A DNA stretch of 64,000 bases from Hydrogenophaga sp. BPS33 (lineage in GTDB: Bacteria > Pseudomonadota > Gammaproteobacteria > Burkholderiales > Burkholderiaceae_C), in assembly GCF_009859475.1 (NCBI RefSeq), contig NZ_CP044549.1, forward strand, positions 6,067,501 to 6,131,500, read 5' to 3'. The notes beneath the pieces were generated by a model. It did no database searches and was not told the origin of the DNA. It saw only the letters and a list, made by a program, of their open reading frames with translations. Of the stretch, positions 10,310 through 20,688 are shown piece after piece. The position numbers and the translations under genes were made by a program. Each line of letters opens with the position of its first letter. Position 1 is the first letter of the stretch.

Positions 10310-11509
10310 TCACTTCCACACAGGCTTGTTGGGGTTCAGCTTGGCGGTGGCCAGCTTCTGCGGCCACACCACTTCGAACTCACCGTTCTGCCACTGGCCC
10401 ACGGTGCCGGGCGTGCCCACGTTCTCGCTGCCGTTGAACTTGATGTCGCCGATGATGGTCTTGTGCGTGGTGTTGGCCACGTAGTCGCGGATCGCCTTGC
10501 GGTCCAGCCCCACCTGCTTGCAGGCGTTGGTGAGGATTTCCAACCCCGCCCAGCATGCGCCGCTGGCCCAGCGGTCGGGCTCTTTCTTCTGGCTCGCCAC
10601 GTGCGCATCGAAATACGCTTTTGCGCCCGGGCTGGTCTTGCTGTTCCACGAGCCCATGCCGAGCACGCCCTCGGCGCCTGCGGGCGTCATCACGTTCTTG
10701 TAGAGCGGGAAGGCGGTGCCCACGGACGCGTAGAAGAACTTGGGGTTGAAACCGATTTCCTTGGCCTGGCGGCTGGCGAGGATGGTGTCGGGTGGGTAGG
10801 TGAAGCCGACGAAGGCGTCGGGGTTCTTGTCCTTGATGCTGCGCAGCGTGGGCGACAGGTCTTTCACGCCACCGGGGTAGCTGGTGTCCTGCACGAGGCT
10901 GATGCCCGTGCCCTGCAGCGCGACCTTGAGCGCCGAGTAGTTTTCCAGCCCGAAGAGGTCGTCCACATAGACCACGGCCACGGTCTTCACCCCGTTGGCC
11001 TTGAACATCTCCACCAGCGCATCGCACATGGGCTTGGGTTGTTGCAGCAGGAGGAAGAAGTAGGGCAGCTTCATTTCGGCCAGGCGGCGCGAGAGCGCGG
11101 TCGGCGCGAGGAAGGGGTAGCCCAGGCGGTTGGCCAGCGGCGCGACGGCGAAGTTGGCGTTGCTGCCCCACGGGGGCAGCACCAGGTCGACCTTGTCGCT
11201 GCCCATGAGTTTTTCGTAGGTGCGCACCACGGTTTCCATATCGCTGCGGTCGTCGCTGCTGATGAGTTCGATCTTGCGGCGAACGCCCTTCACATCGAGG
11301 CCGCCGGCAGCGTTCTGCTGCTCGGCCCACAGCAGGTAGTTGGGCTCCTGGCTGACCTGCGCGCCGCCGGTCCAGGGGCCGGTGCGCGACATCGAATAGC
11401 CGATGCGCACCGGCGTGGACTGCGCGAGCAGCTGAGGCGCGAAGGACATCGCGCCCACCGTGGCGGCAGCGCGTTGGATGAGCAGACGTCGATTGGGATG
11501 GGCGGCCAT
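10310..11509 (-). CDS. Periplasmic substrate-binding protein of the Liv-type importer
   Basis: A 399-residue exported binding protein that delivers substrate to LivHM. The start MAAHPNRRLLIQRAAA is preceded by CAGGAG at good distance. The signal peptide has a paired-Arg n-region (NRRLLIQ), a hydrophobic core and a likely cleavage after LLAQ near residue 31. The mature part begins PVRIGYSMSRTGPWTGG, the usual type I periplasmic-binding fold, with ligand-contact segments LVLPPWGSNANFA and VVYVDDLFG. The family includes leucine-, urea- and aromatic-acid-binding proteins; with the aromatic-type aldehyde dehydrogenase next door, an aromatic acid is as likely as an amino acid. First gene of the operon, divergent from the broken AraC regulator. 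Confidence 0.88.
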   Translation of the reverse strand: MAAHPNRRLLIQRAAATVGAMSFAPQLLAQSTPVRIGYSMSRTGPWTGGAQVSQEPNYLLWAEQQNAAGGLDVKGVRRKIELISSDDRSDMETVVRTYEKLMGSDKVDLVLPPWGSNANFAVAPLANRLGYPFLAPTALSRRLAEMKLPYFFLLLQQPKPMCDALVEMFKANGVKTVAVVYVDDLFGLENYSALKVALQGTGISLVQDTSYPGGVKDLSPTLRSIKDKNPDAFVGFTYPPDTILASRQAKEIGFNPKFFYASVGTAFPLYKNVMTPAGAEGVLGMGSWNSKTSPGAKAYFDAHVASQKKEPDRWASGACWAGLEILTNACKQVGLDRKAIRDYVANTTHKTIIGDIKFNGSENVGTPGTVGQWQNGEFEVVWPQKLATAKLNPNKPVWK

Positions 11510-11710
11510 GGCGTTGTCTCCTGGAGTGGTGTGAACCGGGTTTTCATCGTAGGCACAAGCGAGCGCCAACGCTATGCTGACCGTGCACTTGCGGCTTGTC
11601 CAAACGCGCACAACGATCCGGGTTAACCCTCGATTTCAAGCACGGTGCAAGCGTGCCTGCCCGCCCATAATTTCTTTTCACGTGTTGCCGCCACCGAAAA
11701 CCTCGATCGC

Positions 11711-12682
11711 ATGGCCTCTTCTTCCATCATGAGCACCGACATCGCTGCACCCGCCGAGCGCGCGGCGATCTGGCGCGAGTGGGTGTGGACGCATTTCGGT
11801 GGCCTGGAGTCCGACCTGTACGGCGACACGGGTTTTGATGGCCACATGCAGGCTTCGAACGCGGGCGACGTGGTGCTGACGAAGCTGGAGGCGAACCGGC
11901 ACCGCGTGCTGCGCAGCCCGCAGTTGGCGCGTGGCAGCGAGCGGGCGTACCTGAAGATCGTCGCGCCCTGGCGCGGCAGCGCGGGCGTGCAGCAGCACAA
12001 CCGCGAGGCCTAGGTGCGGCCTGGGGGTTGGGCCATCTACGACACGACGGGCAGTTACGAGATCGCGAACCCGGAGCGGGTGGAGCATCTGATCGTGATG
12101 TTGCCCAAGGAGCAACTCACCGAACGCGGGCTGCGGCTGGAGCCGCTGATGGCGCGCCATGTGGGTGGCGTGAATGGGATCGCGCGGGTGGCGCTGGAGA
12201 CCATGCGCACCACGTACCAGGAGCTGCCGGGCATGAGCGAAAACGCCGCGCGCGGTGCCGGCGAGTTGATCGTGGAGCTGGTGCGCCTGTCGTTGCAGGA
12301 GCTGGCGGGGCGCGAGAGCAGTGCCACGCAGCTGGAGGCTTTTCGAGACCGCATCCGCGAGCATATCGGCCAGCATCTGCGCGACCCTTCGCTCACGCTG
12401 GACCACATCGCTCAGGCGCTCAACTGCAGCAAGCGGCATCTGCACAACGCGTTCAGCGCGGAGGAGGACACGCCTGCGCACTACATCCTGCGCCAGCGCA
12501 TCCAGGCCTGCATGCGGGAATTGGCGCAGCCGGCGCGCGCGGACCGCACCATCACCGAGATCGCATTTTCCTGGGGCTTCAACAACGGGGCGCATTTCAG
12601 CCGGGTGTTTCGGGAGCACACGGGGCAGTCGCCGAGCGATTTCCGCGAGGCTGCCTTGCGGTCTCGCTCTTCCGCTGTTTGA
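11711..12682 (+). pseudogene. AraC-family regulator interrupted by an in-frame amber codon
   Basis: Two open halves share one frame. Residues 1-100 start MASSSIMSTDIAAPAERAAIWREWVW and end QQHNREA; after a TAG at 12011-12013 the frame resumes VRPGGWAIYDTTGSYEIANPE and runs to a full AraC helix-turn-helix pair (LDHIAQALNCSKRHLHNAF, then ITEIAFSWGFNNGAHFSRVFREHTGQSPSDFR). Homologues of this FeaR-like type, as I recall them, read EAWVRPGGW, so the TAG most simply replaces a TGG tryptophan codon. No frameshift is involved. The distal half could restart at the GTG right after the stop, yielding a 222-residue DNA-binding half, but no clear Shine-Dalgarno is seen. It is divergent from the Liv-type operon, its likely target. 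Confidence 0.8.
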
Positions 12683-12906
12683 GTTTCTTCTCTCTCGCTG
12701 CGTTTCGTGCATCGACCTCGCGTCAGGACGATGGCGGTACCCGCGTTCTCCGGCCCCCGTCGCGGGCGTCTGCCCGGGTCCGCCTGAATTGCTTCGTCAA
12801 CCCCGTTGCGTCGTTCGCCCCCTGTGGCAACCGCGAAATGGGCCTGCGCACGGCGTCCCGGACCGTCCGGCCTTCCCACCAAGCTGGAACGAAACAATGA
12901 GAAATG

Positions 12907-13959
12907 TCAGCGAACCGAACAGGCCAAAGAAACCTTCATCGCCATCTGCTGCAAAGCCTGCCAGGGATCGGCCGGCCAGGTCGGCACCTTGAGCCCCTTG
13001 ACGATGCCGTCCACCGTGTGTGCATCGTCCAACCACTTCGACAAGGTGGCAATGCTCAACAAGGGCAGCGCACGCTCCATGAGCTTTTCCTTCAAACCCC
13101 ACACGCGGTTCTCGCGCAACGCCATGGGCAGAGGACGACCTGCATCCATCGCCAAACGGATGCGGTGCAAGGTGCGGATGTCTTCCGACAAGGCCCAGTG
13201 CACCAGCACCGGCGCTTCGCCCTCGGCCTGCAGGCCATCGAGCATGCGCTGCACCCGCTGCACCTGACCGCCCAGCACGGCCTCGGCCAGCTTGAAGGCG
13301 TCGTAGCGCGCCACGTTCAACACCGCCGACTCCACCTGCTCGAAACCCAACTCGCCCGCCGGGTGCAGGAGCGCGAGCTTCTGGATTTCCTGGTGCGCGG
13401 CCAGCAGGTTGCCTTCCACCCGATCGGCAAAGAACTGCAGCGTGCGTTGCCCTTCTTCGCCAGCCACCACGCGCTGCCCTTGCTGCTGCAGGCGCTGCGC
13501 AATCCACTGTGGCAGCGTCTTGCGGTCCACCGGATCGAGTTTGACGGTGGCACCAAAACTCTCCAGCGCCGCGAACCACGCGCCCTTCTGCGTGGCCATG
13601 TCCAGACGCGGCAACAGCACGAGTGTGAGCGTGCTGTCGTTGCCCTGCGCCGCTTCGGCGATCTGCTGCAATGCTTGCGAACCGTCCTTGCCCGGCTTGC
13701 CGGACGGGATGCGGATTTCGATCAGTTGCTTGTCGGCGAACAGGCTCATCGAGCCGCCGCTGGCCAGTACCTCGCCCCAGTCGAAATGGGCGCCTGCCAC
13801 GGTGTGCACCGTGCGCTCGGTGTAGCCCTGCTCGCGCGCCACCGCGCGGATCGCATCGGCCGCCTCCTGCACCAGCAATGGTTCGTCTCCATGCAAGGTG
13901 TAAAGGCTCTTCAAGCCGCGCTGCAGCTGGGCCGTGAGTTGCGGGGCAGCAATCTGCAT
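12907..13959 (-). CDS. holA: DNA polymerase III delta subunit HolA
   Basis: A 350-residue clamp-loader subunit that opens the beta sliding clamp. The N-terminal region LYTLHGDEPLLVQEAADAIR, the GSMSLFADKQLIEIRIPSGKPGKDG segment (about residues 69-92) and the C-terminal WALSEDIRTLHRIRLAMDAG region follow the HolA pattern and length. It is the distal gene after leuS and lptE, with 10 bases between lptE and holA, an order conserved across proteobacteria. Cytoplasmic. Confidence 0.95.
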   Translation of the reverse strand: MQIAAPQLTAQLQRGLKSLYTLHGDEPLLVQEAADAIRAVAREQGYTERTVHTVAGAHFDWGEVLASGGSMSLFADKQLIEIRIPSGKPGKDGSQALQQIAEAAQGNDSTLTLVLLPRLDMATQKGAWFAALESFGATVKLDPVDRKTLPQWIAQRLQQQGQRVVAGEEGQRTLQFFADRVEGNLLAAHQEIQKLALLHPAGELGFEQVESAVLNVARYDAFKLAEAVLGGQVQRVQRMLDGLQAEGEAPVLVHWALSEDIRTLHRIRLAMDAGRPLPMALRENRVWGLKEKLMERALPLLSIATLSKWLDDAHTVDGIVKGLKVPTWPADPWQALQQMAMKVSLACSVR

Positions 13960-13969
13960 GGCACGGGCC

Positions 13970-14500
13970 TCAGAGCGACTTCACGGCGGCCATGCGGCGC
14001 ACCACCTGCTGCACGGCGTCCGACGCCATGTCGCGGTACAGCAGCTCTTCCTCGGCGGCCTTGGAGAGCACCGCCGTTTCACTGAAGCTCATGTCGCGCT
14101 CCAGCAGCAGCTCGGTATCTTCGATCAGTTCTTTCTCGTTCGCCGCGCGCAACCGGAAGGTGAAGCGCGTGCGCAGTTGCAACTCGCGCACCTGCCCCGC
14201 GGCCGTCTGGCCCACCGCGATGCGTTCGCGCTGGTCGGTGGTCACGGTGAGCACCACCTGCGCAGGCGTGCTGGCGGGCGTGGCGCTGGTGATCACGGTG
14301 AGGCCATTGGTGATCAAGGCCGTGCGCAACTCACGCGCCACCGGCGTGTTCTCGCTACCGGCGATGCGCACGGTCTGGAAGGCGAAGGTAGGCGCCTTGC
14401 GCAGCGCAAAGCCGCAGCCCGACGCACCCCACACCGCCGCGCCGGCCACCAGGGTCTGAAGCGTGCGCCGGCGCATCGTGGAAACGCTGGGAGATGTCAT
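13970..14500 (-). CDS. lptE: LPS-assembly lipoprotein LptE
   Basis: A 176-residue outer-membrane lipoprotein that plugs LptD and completes LPS export. The signal ends in lipobox ASGC with Cys29 as the lipidation site, followed by GFALRKAPTFAFQTVRI, the usual LptE start of the mature protein. Its position between leuS and holA is diagnostic for the family, which is poorly conserved in sequence. Sixteen bases separate it from leuS. Confidence 0.93.
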   Translation of the reverse strand: MTSPSVSTMRRRTLQTLVAGAAVWGASGCGFALRKAPTFAFQTVRIAGSENTPVARELRTALITNGLTVITSATPASTPAQVVLTVTTDQRERIAVGQTAAGQVRELQLRTRFTFRLRAANEKELIEDTELLLERDMSFSETAVLSKAAEEELLYRDMASDAVQQVVRRMAAVKSL

Positions 14501-14515
14501 GCCTTGGGCCCTCGA

Positions 14516-17230
14516 TCAGACGACGATGTTGACCAGGCGGCCGGGCACGACCACCACCTTTTTCGGCGCGGCGCCCGCGGCCTGCTTGGCGAAGGCCTCG
14601 CTGGCCAGCGCCGCCGCTTCGATGGTCGCCTTGTCGGCGTTGGCCGCCACGGTGACGCTGCCGCGGTGCTTGCCGTTGATCTGCAGCACGAGTTCGAGCT
14701 CGTCGCGCTTCAGCGCGGCTTCATCGGCCTTGGGCCAGGGCGCGTCGAGCAGTTCGCCCGCGTAGCCCAACCCGCTCCAGAGCGCGTGCGCCGCGTGCGG
14801 CGTGGCCGGATAGATGCAACGCAGCAGGATGCCGAAGCTCTCGGCCAGCGCGGCGTTGTCCGCAGCACTGCCATCGGACTTGAAGTCTTCCAGCGCGTTG
14901 AGCATCTTCATCGCACCCGAGACCACGGTGTTGTATTGCATGCGCTGGTAGTCGTAGTCCACCTGCTTGAGCACGGTGTGGATTTCCAGGCGCAGCGCCT
15001 TGGCCGCCTTCGACAGGGCTTGGCCCGACACACCGGCCGCGCGTTCACCCAGCGCACCCAGCGGCGCGAGCTTGAGGCCGAACGCCCAGACACGGCGCAG
15101 AAAGCGGTAGCTGCCCTCCACCGCCGCGTCGTTCCACTCCAGCGTGGCCTCTGGCGGCGCGGTGAACATGGTGTAGAGACGCGCCGTGTCGGCACCGTAT
15201 TTCTCGATCAGGTCCTGCGGATCCACACCGTTGTTCTTGGACTTGGACATGGTGCCCACGCCCTCGTAGTCGATGACCGTGCCCACGGGCAGCATGCCAT
15301 CGCCACTGGTGGCCGGGTTTTTCAGCTTCGCACCGACGATCTTGCCGCCTTCGTCGAGCACGTGCTCCACATCGTGCGGCCAGAAATAGTCCTTGCCGCC
15401 CTTGGCGGTGCGGCGGCTGTAGATGTGGTTGAGCACCATGCCCTGCGTGAGCAGGTGGGTGAAGGGTTCGTCCACCTTCACCAGGCCGAGGTCGCGCATG
15501 ACCTTGGTCCAGAAGCGCGCGTAGAGCAGGTGCAGGATGGCGTGCTCGATGCCGCCGATGTACTGGTCCATGCCGCTGCCGCCCACGGCCAGCTTCTGGT
15601 CCCGCATCCAGTAGTCGGTGCCCTCGGCCACCATCTTCTCGGTGTTGGTCGGGTCGCAGTAGCGCATGAAGTACCAGGACGAATCCACGAAGGTGTCCAT
15701 GGTGTCGGTTTCGCGCCGCGCGGGTTGGCCGCACACCGGGCACACCACGCCGGCGTGGAAGCCTTCGTGCTTGTGCAGCGGGTTGCCCGAGCCGTCGGGA
15801 ATGCAGTCTTGCGGCAGCACCACCGGCAGGTCTTTCTCGGGCACCGGCACCGCGCCGTGCTCGGCGCAATGGATGATCGGGATCGGCGTGCCCCAGTAGC
15901 GCTGGCGGCTCACGCCCCAGTCGCGCAGGCGGAAGGTGGTCTTCTTCTCGCCCAGGCCCTTCTCAGCCACCAGTTGCGCGACTTTGTCGACCGCGGCCTT
16001 GAAAGCCAGGCCATCGAGCACGCCGGAGTTCACGCACACGCCGCGCTGCTTGTCGGCGTACCAGTCGGCCCACACCTCGGTGCTGAAGGTTTCGCCTTCG
16101 ACGCCGATGACGGGCACGATCTTCAAACCGTACTTGTTCGCGAAGGCAAAGTCGCGCTCGTCGTGCGCTGGCACGCCCATGACCGCGCCGTCCCCGTAGC
16201 CCATGAGCACGTAGTTGCCCACCCACACGTCCACCGCATCACCTGTGAGAGGGTGCGTCACGGTCAGGCCGGTGGGCATGCCCTTCTTCTCCTGCGTGGC
16301 GAGTTCGGCTTCGGTCGTGCCGCCGGTTTTGCATTCTTCGATGAACGCGGCCAACGCCTGGTTCTTCGCGGCGGCGTGCGTGGCCAGCGGGTGCTCGGGC
16401 GCCACCGCGCAGAAGGTCACGCCCATGAGGGTGTCGGCCCGCGTGGTGAACACGTACATCTTGCCGTCGCCGATCAGCGCGCCGGTGTCGTCCTTGATCG
16501 TGTGTGGAAAGGCGAAGCGCACGCCCTCGCTCTTGCCGATCCAGTTCTCCTGCATCAGCCGCACCTTGTCGGGCCAGCCGTTGAGCGTGGCCTTGGGATT
16601 GCCGATCTGCACGTGGTCGAGCAGCTCTTCGGCGTAGGCGGTGATGTTGAGGTAGTAGCCCGGGATCTCGCGCTTTTCCACCACCGCACCGGTGCGCCAG
16701 CCTTTGCCGTCGATCACCTGTTCGTTGGCCAGCACCGTCTGGTCCACCGGGTCCCAGTTGACGACCTGGGTCTTGCGGTAGGCGATGCCCTTCTCCAGCA
16801 TCTTGAGGAACAGCCACTGGTTCCACCGGTAGTAGCTCGGGTCGCAGGTGGCCACTTCGCGCGACCAGTCGATGGCCAGGCCCATGGCCTGCATCTGCTG
16901 CTTCATGTAGGCGATGTTTTCGTAGGTCCACTTCGCGGGCGGCACACCGTTTTTGAGCGCCGCGTTTTCCGCCGGCAGGCCGAAGGCGTCCCAGCCCATG
17001 GGCATGAGCACGTTGTGGCCGTTCATGCGCAGGTAGCGCGTGAGCATGTCGTTGATGGTGTAGTTGCGCACATGGCCCATGTGCAGCTTGCCACTGGGGT
17101 AGGGCAGCATCGAGCAGGCGTAGAACTTGGGCTTGCTCGCGTCCTCGGTCACGCGGTAGGCGTCGTTGGCATTCCAGTGGGCGTGCGCGGCGCGCTCGAC
17201 TTCCGTGTGGGCGTATTTGTCTTGAAGCAT
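14516..17230 (-). CDS. leuS: Leucyl-tRNA synthetase
   Basis: A 904-residue class I aminoacyl-tRNA synthetase. The HIGH-type motif [11 protein letters not shown] is at residues 43-53, and the KMSKS-type motif appears as TMSKSKNNG near residue 658. The CP1 editing domain lies in between (threonine-rich [17 protein letters not shown] and the [13 protein letters not shown] region), so proofreading is expected. A CPVC zinc-type pair and the DSSWYFMRY segment precede the KMSKS loop. Length is slightly longer than in E. coli (860). First gene of the leuS-lptE-holA group; an A/C-rich spacer of 112 bases separates it from exbD. Confidence 0.98.
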   Translation of the reverse strand: MLQDKYAHTEVERAAHAHWNANDAYRVTEDASKPKFYACSMLPYPSGKLHMGHVRNYTINDMLTRYLRMNGHNVLMPMGWDAFGLPAENAALKNGVPPAKWTYENIAYMKQQMQAMGLAIDWSREVATCDPSYYRWNQWLFLKMLEKGIAYRKTQVVNWDPVDQTVLANEQVIDGKGWRTGAVVEKREIPGYYLNITAYAEELLDHVQIGNPKATLNGWPDKVRLMQENWIGKSEGVRFAFPHTIKDDTGALIGDGKMYVFTTRADTLMGVTFCAVAPEHPLATHAAAKNQALAAFIEECKTGGTTEAELATQEKKGMPTGLTVTHPLTGDAVDVWVGNYVLMGYGDGAVMGVPAHDERDFAFANKYGLKIVPVIGVEGETFSTEVWADWYADKQRGVCVNSGVLDGLAFKAAVDKVAQLVAEKGLGEKKTTFRLRDWGVSRQRYWGTPIPIIHCAEHGAVPVPEKDLPVVLPQDCIPDGSGNPLHKHEGFHAGVVCPVCGQPARRETDTMDTFVDSSWYFMRYCDPTNTEKMVAEGTDYWMRDQKLAVGGSGMDQYIGGIEHAILHLLYARFWTKVMRDLGLVKVDEPFTHLLTQGMVLNHIYSRRTAKGGKDYFWPHDVEHVLDEGGKIVGAKLKNPATSGDGMLPVGTVIDYEGVGTMSKSKNNGVDPQDLIEKYGADTARLYTMFTAPPEATLEWNDAAVEGSYRFLRRVWAFGLKLAPLGALGERAAGVSGQALSKAAKALRLEIHTVLKQVDYDYQRMQYNTVVSGAMKMLNALEDFKSDGSAADNAALAESFGILLRCIYPATPHAAHALWSGLGYAGELLDAPWPKADEAALKRDELELVLQINGKHRGSVTVAANADKATIEAAALASEAFAKQAAGAAPKKVVVVPGRLVNIVV

Positions 17231-17342
17231 GAACCAGAGGCCGATTCGGGCCGGGAACGGGGTGGAGGAAGGCTGCGCGCCGGGCGCAAAGGGATGCGGG
17301 ATTTTAGGCCTTGCTCCGAGCCGCAGCCCGGGGCTGCGACAT

Positions 17343-17777
17343 TCAGCGCGGCGCGGTCGGCGGCGCGTCGGCCACGAAGCCGATGCGCGAGAGCCCGGCG
17401 GTCTGCGCCAGACCGATCAGCTGCACCACGCGGCCATAGGACACGGTGGTGTCGGCGCGCAATTGCAGCTCGGTGGCGGGGTTGCGTCGCGCGGCCTCCT
17501 GCAGGCGCTGACGCAAGGCGTCCTCGTCCATCGGCTCGTCGTTCCAAAACAAGCGGCCTTGGGCGTCCAGCGCGACAGACACAAAAGACTCGGCCGTGGA
17601 CGGCGTGCTCGCCGGCACCTCGGCGCGGGGCAGCTCCAACGCCAGCCGGTTGGCCATGAAAGGCGCGGCGATGATGAAGATCACCAGCAGCACCAGCATC
17701 ACATCCACCAGGGGCGTAACGTTGATGTCGCTCATGGGCCGATCGCCCGCAGGGCGTTCCAGCCGGCCGAAGCTCAT
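17343..17777 (-). CDS. exbD: ExbD/TolR family biopolymer transport protein
   Basis: A 144-residue inner-membrane protein with one N-terminal transmembrane helix (about residues 22-42, [18 protein letters not shown]) and a periplasmic domain. The conserved [14 protein letters not shown] motif carries the membrane aspartate that couples proton flow to force transmission. The start [23 protein letters not shown] was chosen over upstream frames that run into exbB. It may serve TonB-dependent uptake (ExbD) or the Tol-Pal system (TolR). No tonB, tolA, tolB or pal is in the window, so the assignment to ExbD rather than TolR is tentative. Confidence 0.88.
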   Translation of the reverse strand: MSFGRLERPAGDRPMSDINVTPLVDVMLVLLVIFIIAAPFMANRLALELPRAEVPASTPSTAESFVSVALDAQGRLFWNDEPMDEDALRQRLQEAARRNPATELQLRADTTVSYGRVVQLIGLAQTAGLSRIGFVADAPPTAPR

Positions 17778-17796
17778 ACCCCCACGCTCCACCGCC

Positions 17797-18471
17797 TCAT
17801 GCACACCCCCCGTGCGCCAACAGTTCGCGCAGATCCCGCGCAAAGCCCTCCAGATCGGCCTCGATACGGGCAATCTGGCGGCCGAGCACGTTGTAGGCGA
17901 GCACGGCGGGAATCGCCACCGCCAGGCCAGCGGCGGTCATCACCAGCGCTTCGCCCACCGGACCCGAGACCTGCTCGATGCGAAACGGGCCGTCCAGCCC
18001 GATGCCGGTGAGCGCGTGGTAGATGCCCCAGACCGTGCCCAGCAGGCCCACAAAGGGCGCGGTCGACCCCACAGTGGCCAACAGCACCTGGCCAAATTGC
18101 AAGCGGTGCAGCACCTGGTGCAAGGCATCGCGCAAGACCCGGGTGAGCTGCTGCGCGCGGTCCCCGGCAGCGGCCAGGGTGTGCGGAGCGGCAGCCTCCA
18201 GACCCCGTGCGGCCTGCAGCAGGGGCAGCACGATCTGCTGTGCGTCGAAGGTGTGCAAGCGGCTCTGGGCATCGTCCAGGTCGCTGGCCTGCCAGAAGGC
18301 GGCCGTGCTGAGCTGCAGATCGCGCCGCGCGCGCCGCAGCAACCAGCCCTTCCAGAGAATCACCACCCAGCTGGCCACCGACATGGCCAACAACAGGATG
18401 GCCACCACACGGCCGAGCGCATCGGCCTGGGACAGCGTGTAGAAAAGACCTTGACCGACGCCTTCACCCAT
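17797..18471 (-). CDS. exbB: MotA/TolQ/ExbB proton channel family protein
   Basis: A 224-residue membrane protein with three predicted helices: near residues 20-40, 130-155 and 165-190. The conserved GLLGTVWGIYHAL and the TAAGLAVAIPAVLAYN segments line the proton path in this family. It forms a complex with the ExbD-type protein encoded 19 bases downstream. The start MGEGVGQGLFYTLSQADALGR at 18471 is preferred, because upstream in-frame sequence overlaps the repeat element that separates it from dapB. Confidence 0.9.
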   Translation of the reverse strand: MGEGVGQGLFYTLSQADALGRVVAILLLAMSVASWVVILWKGWLLRRARRDLQLSTAAFWQASDLDDAQSRLHTFDAQQIVLPLLQAARGLEAAAPHTLAAAGDRAQQLTRVLRDALHQVLHRLQFGQVLLATVGSTAPFVGLLGTVWGIYHALTGIGLDGPFRIEQVSGPVGEALVMTAAGLAVAIPAVLAYNVLGRQIARIEADLEGFARDLRELLAHGGCA

Positions 18472-18512
18472 GGCCGCAGTTCTTTTGAGCGCAACAACGG
18501 CGCCGGCGCGAA

Positions 18513-18620
18513 GTGCCCCCATCCAGAGACACCGAGGGTCCGGCTCCGCCGGCCCCAGGTGTCGCCCCCCTCCCACCGAAGGCGAGAGAGGGGGGAGCCG
18601 CGCAGCGGCGCGGGGGGTGT
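18513..18620 (-). repeat. 3'-UTR structured repeat, copy A (after dapB)
   Basis: On the minus strand this element starts four bases after the dapB stop with a C-tract and GCCGCTGCGCGG, continues through a second C-tract and a CGCCTTCGG hairpin, and ends in a stem formed by GACACC and GGTGTC around a GC-rich loop. The same order of modules occurs at 26294-26392, and related versions at 20689-20763 and 61361-61439. Probably a transcription end or mRNA 3'-end structure. Confidence 0.75.
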
Positions 18621-18624
18621 TTCA

Positions 18625-19446
18625 TCACCTCAAGCCGAGGACGTCGAACATGTCGTACAACCCCGCGGACTTGCCCGCCAGGAACCGCACCGCGCGCAGG
18701 CTGCCCTGCGCGTAGGTGACGCGGCTGCTCGACTTGTGCGTGATCTCGATGCGTTCGCCGGTACCGGCGAACAGCACCGTGTGATCGCCCACGATGTCGC
18801 CACCGCGGATGGTGGCGAATCCGATCGATGAGGGATCGCGCTCGCCGGTCACGCCTTCGCGGGCGTAGACCGCGCAATCCTTGAGATCACGGCCGAGCGC
18901 CTCGGCGATCACTTCGCCCATTTTGAGCGCAGTGCCACTGGGCGCATCCACCTTGTGGCGGTGGTGCGCCTCGATGACCTCGATGTCGTAACCGGTGGAC
19001 AGCGCCTTGGCCGCCATCTCCAGCAGCTTGAGCGTGACGTTCACGCCCACGCTCATGTTGGGCGCCATCATGATCGGGATCTGCTGGGCCATCTGCGCGA
19101 TCTCGGCCTTCTGCGCTTCTGAAAACCCAGTCGTGCCAATGACCACCGCCACGCCGTGCTTCGCGCACTCGCGCAAATGCGCCATCGTGCCTTCGGGGCG
19201 CGTGAAATCGATGAGGAACCGACTGCCAGACAGGCCGGCCGCGAGATCGTCGGTGATCAACACCCCGCTAGCCTGGCCCGCAAAACCCGCCGCATCCTGG
19301 CCAATCGCCCGGCTGCCCACGACGTCCAGTGCGCCCGACAGCGTGCAATCACCACTGGCTCGCACGGCCTCCACCAGCATCTGACCCATGCGGCCGCTGG
19401 CACCCGCCACGCACACGCGCAGCGCTTCGTTGGCCGCGGCGCTCAA
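18625..19446 (-). CDS. dapB: 4-hydroxy-tetrahydrodipicolinate reductase DapB
   Basis: A 273-residue NAD(P)H-dependent reductase in the diaminopimelate/lysine pathway. The nucleotide-binding motif VAGASGRMG is near residue 13, the catalytic [16 protein letters not shown] near residue 160 contains the proton-donor His and Lys, and FTRPEGT is in the expected place. The start is a TTG overlapping the bamE TGA as TTGA. The next Met lies inside the nucleotide-binding loop, so TTG is the only sensible start. This implies coupled translation from bamE at a weak start codon. Cytoplasmic tetramer in the family. Confidence 0.96.
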   Translation of the reverse strand: MSAAANEALRVCVAGASGRMGQMLVEAVRASGDCTLSGALDVVGSRAIGQDAAGFAGQASGVLITDDLAAGLSGSRFLIDFTRPEGTMAHLRECAKHGVAVVIGTTGFSEAQKAEIAQMAQQIPIMMAPNMSVGVNVTLKLLEMAAKALSTGYDIEVIEAHHRHKVDAPSGTALKMGEVIAEALGRDLKDCAVYAREGVTGERDPSSIGFATIRGGDIVGDHTVLFAGTGERIEITHKSSSRVTYAQGSLRAVRFLAGKSAGLYDMFDVLGLR

Positions 19447-20009
19447 CGCGAGCGCTCCAGCGGCGGGTAGGTCGTGCCCGGCTCCACCGTGGGCGGCGTT
19501 GGCGCGCTGGGCGCGCCGGCATTCTTTTCCTGGAAGGTCTTGAGCTGCTCCTCGGTTGCCTGCAGTGGCGGCACCTTGCCGAACTTGCGGCGCGTGTCGA
19601 GCGAAGCGACGAACTCGGTTTCGCTGGGCAGGTCATCCGCCTCGAAACGCTCCAGCACATCGTCCTTGAAGAACAAGGCCACCTTGCGCTGCTGCGGCTC
19701 CTGGCCCTGGCGCTTGAAGGTGAACACATAGTCCCAGCGGTTGCCATGGAACACACTGGTGAGCAAAGGCGAGCCCAGCACATCGCGCACGGCGCTGCGC
19801 GTCATGCCGGGCTTGAGCACCTGCGCCTGCTCGCGCGTGACGACGTTGCCCTGCACGATGTCGATCTTGTAAGGCGTCACCAGACCGGCGATGCCGCGGG
19901 TGGAACACGCGGACAGCGCCACGACAGCGGCCAGTGTGCACAGCGCGAGGGCCGATGGCCGCATGGCAGGCGTAGAAGAGAGGATTCGTGCGAAAGAAAT
20001 ATGGCGCAT
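19443..20009 (-). CDS. bamE: Outer-membrane assembly lipoprotein BamE (SmpA/OmlA family)
   Basis: A 188-residue lipoprotein component of the BAM complex that inserts beta-barrel proteins in the outer membrane. Lipobox LSAC with Cys35; the SmpA/OmlA core follows ([35 protein letters not shown], split here by the family's loop). It has a longer C-terminal tail (about 60 residues, proline-rich at the end) than E. coli BamE. An internal Met at residue 16 would give a more usual 20-residue signal peptide and is a possible true start (19964). Divergent from fur, upstream of and overlapping dapB; both the fur neighbour and the dapB partner are conserved in this bacterial group. Confidence 0.94.
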   Translation of the reverse strand: MRHISFARILSSTPAMRPSALALCTLAAVVALSACSTRGIAGLVTPYKIDIVQGNVVTREQAQVLKPGMTRSAVRDVLGSPLLTSVFHGNRWDYVFTFKRQGQEPQQRKVALFFKDDVLERFEADDLPSETEFVASLDTRRKFGKVPPLQATEEQLKTFQEKNAGAPSAPTPPTVEPGTTYPPLERSR

Positions 20010-20202
20010 GCAGATGTACCGTGAATGCGAATCGCCCCGCATAGGCTCCTGGGGGCAATGCCGTGGCCAGCAGTCGCTGGCGATATGATCCGGGCATTGT
20101 AGCCCCGGGCCTTTGCGCCAGCGGGCGTCCTGCCCCGGAGACTCGGCGATACCCGAGACACCTTTTGGCACCTGTTTAACCCCCTTGTGATGACTGGCCG
20201 CC

Positions 20203-20649
20203 ATGACCACCAACATCGAAGAACTCAAAAGCACCGGCCTCAAGGCCACGCTACCCCGGCTGAAAATTCTCGAGGTGTTCCAGAACGCCAAGCAACGGCA
20301 CATGACGGCCGAAGATGTCTTCCGCGTGCTGCTGGAGGACCGTTCCGACATCGGCCTGGCCACGGTGTACCGCGTGCTGATGCAGTTCGAGCAGGCGGGT
20401 CTGCTCACGCGCAGTAACTTCGAGTCCGGCAAGTCGGTCTTCGAATTGAATGAAGGCCAGCATCACGACCACCTGGTGTGTCTCGACTGTGGCCGGGTGG
20501 AAGAGTTCTTCGATCCCGAGATCGAAAAACGCCAGCAGATCGTGGCCAAAACGCGCGGCTTCCAATTGCAGGAACATGCGCTGTCGCTCTACGCGAATTG
20601 CACCAAGACCGATTGCCCGCACAAGGGCAATGTGCACCGCGCGACGTAA
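20203..20649 (+). CDS. fur: Ferric uptake regulator Fur
   Basis: A 148-residue iron-responsive repressor. The N-terminal winged helix ([14 protein letters not shown], then the recognition helix in [19 protein letters not shown]) precedes the metal-binding dimer domain with [14 protein letters not shown]: the HHDH site and the CLDC zinc pair. A second Cys pair is in NCTKTDC. All the residues needed for Fur metal sensing are present. Transcribed divergently from bamE. The 193-base spacer holds a TATGAT and, on the other strand, a TACAAT that could be -10 elements, but no convincing -35 or Fur box was found. Confidence 0.97.
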   Translation: MTTNIEELKSTGLKATLPRLKILEVFQNAKQRHMTAEDVFRVLLEDRSDIGLATVYRVLMQFEQAGLLTRSNFESGKSVFELNEGQHHDHLVCLDCGRVEEFFDPEIEKRQQIVAKTRGFQLQEHALSLYANCTKTDCPHKGNVHRAT

Positions 20650-20688
20650 TTTACGCGCACAGTCGCTCTTTTCAAGAGGTCAAGAAGT

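Noticed and set aside
12683..12906. Possible small gene or RNA between the AraC pseudogene and holA
   Set aside because: Frames are open but Arg/Pro-rich, no ribosome-binding site or hairpin stands out, and no convincing promoter was found.
13934..17659. A 1241-codon open frame opposite leuS, lptE and holA
   Set aside because: It is a His/Arg-rich shadow of GC-rich coding sequence on the other strand; leuS, lptE and holA are beyond doubt and no motif is seen in the opposite frame.
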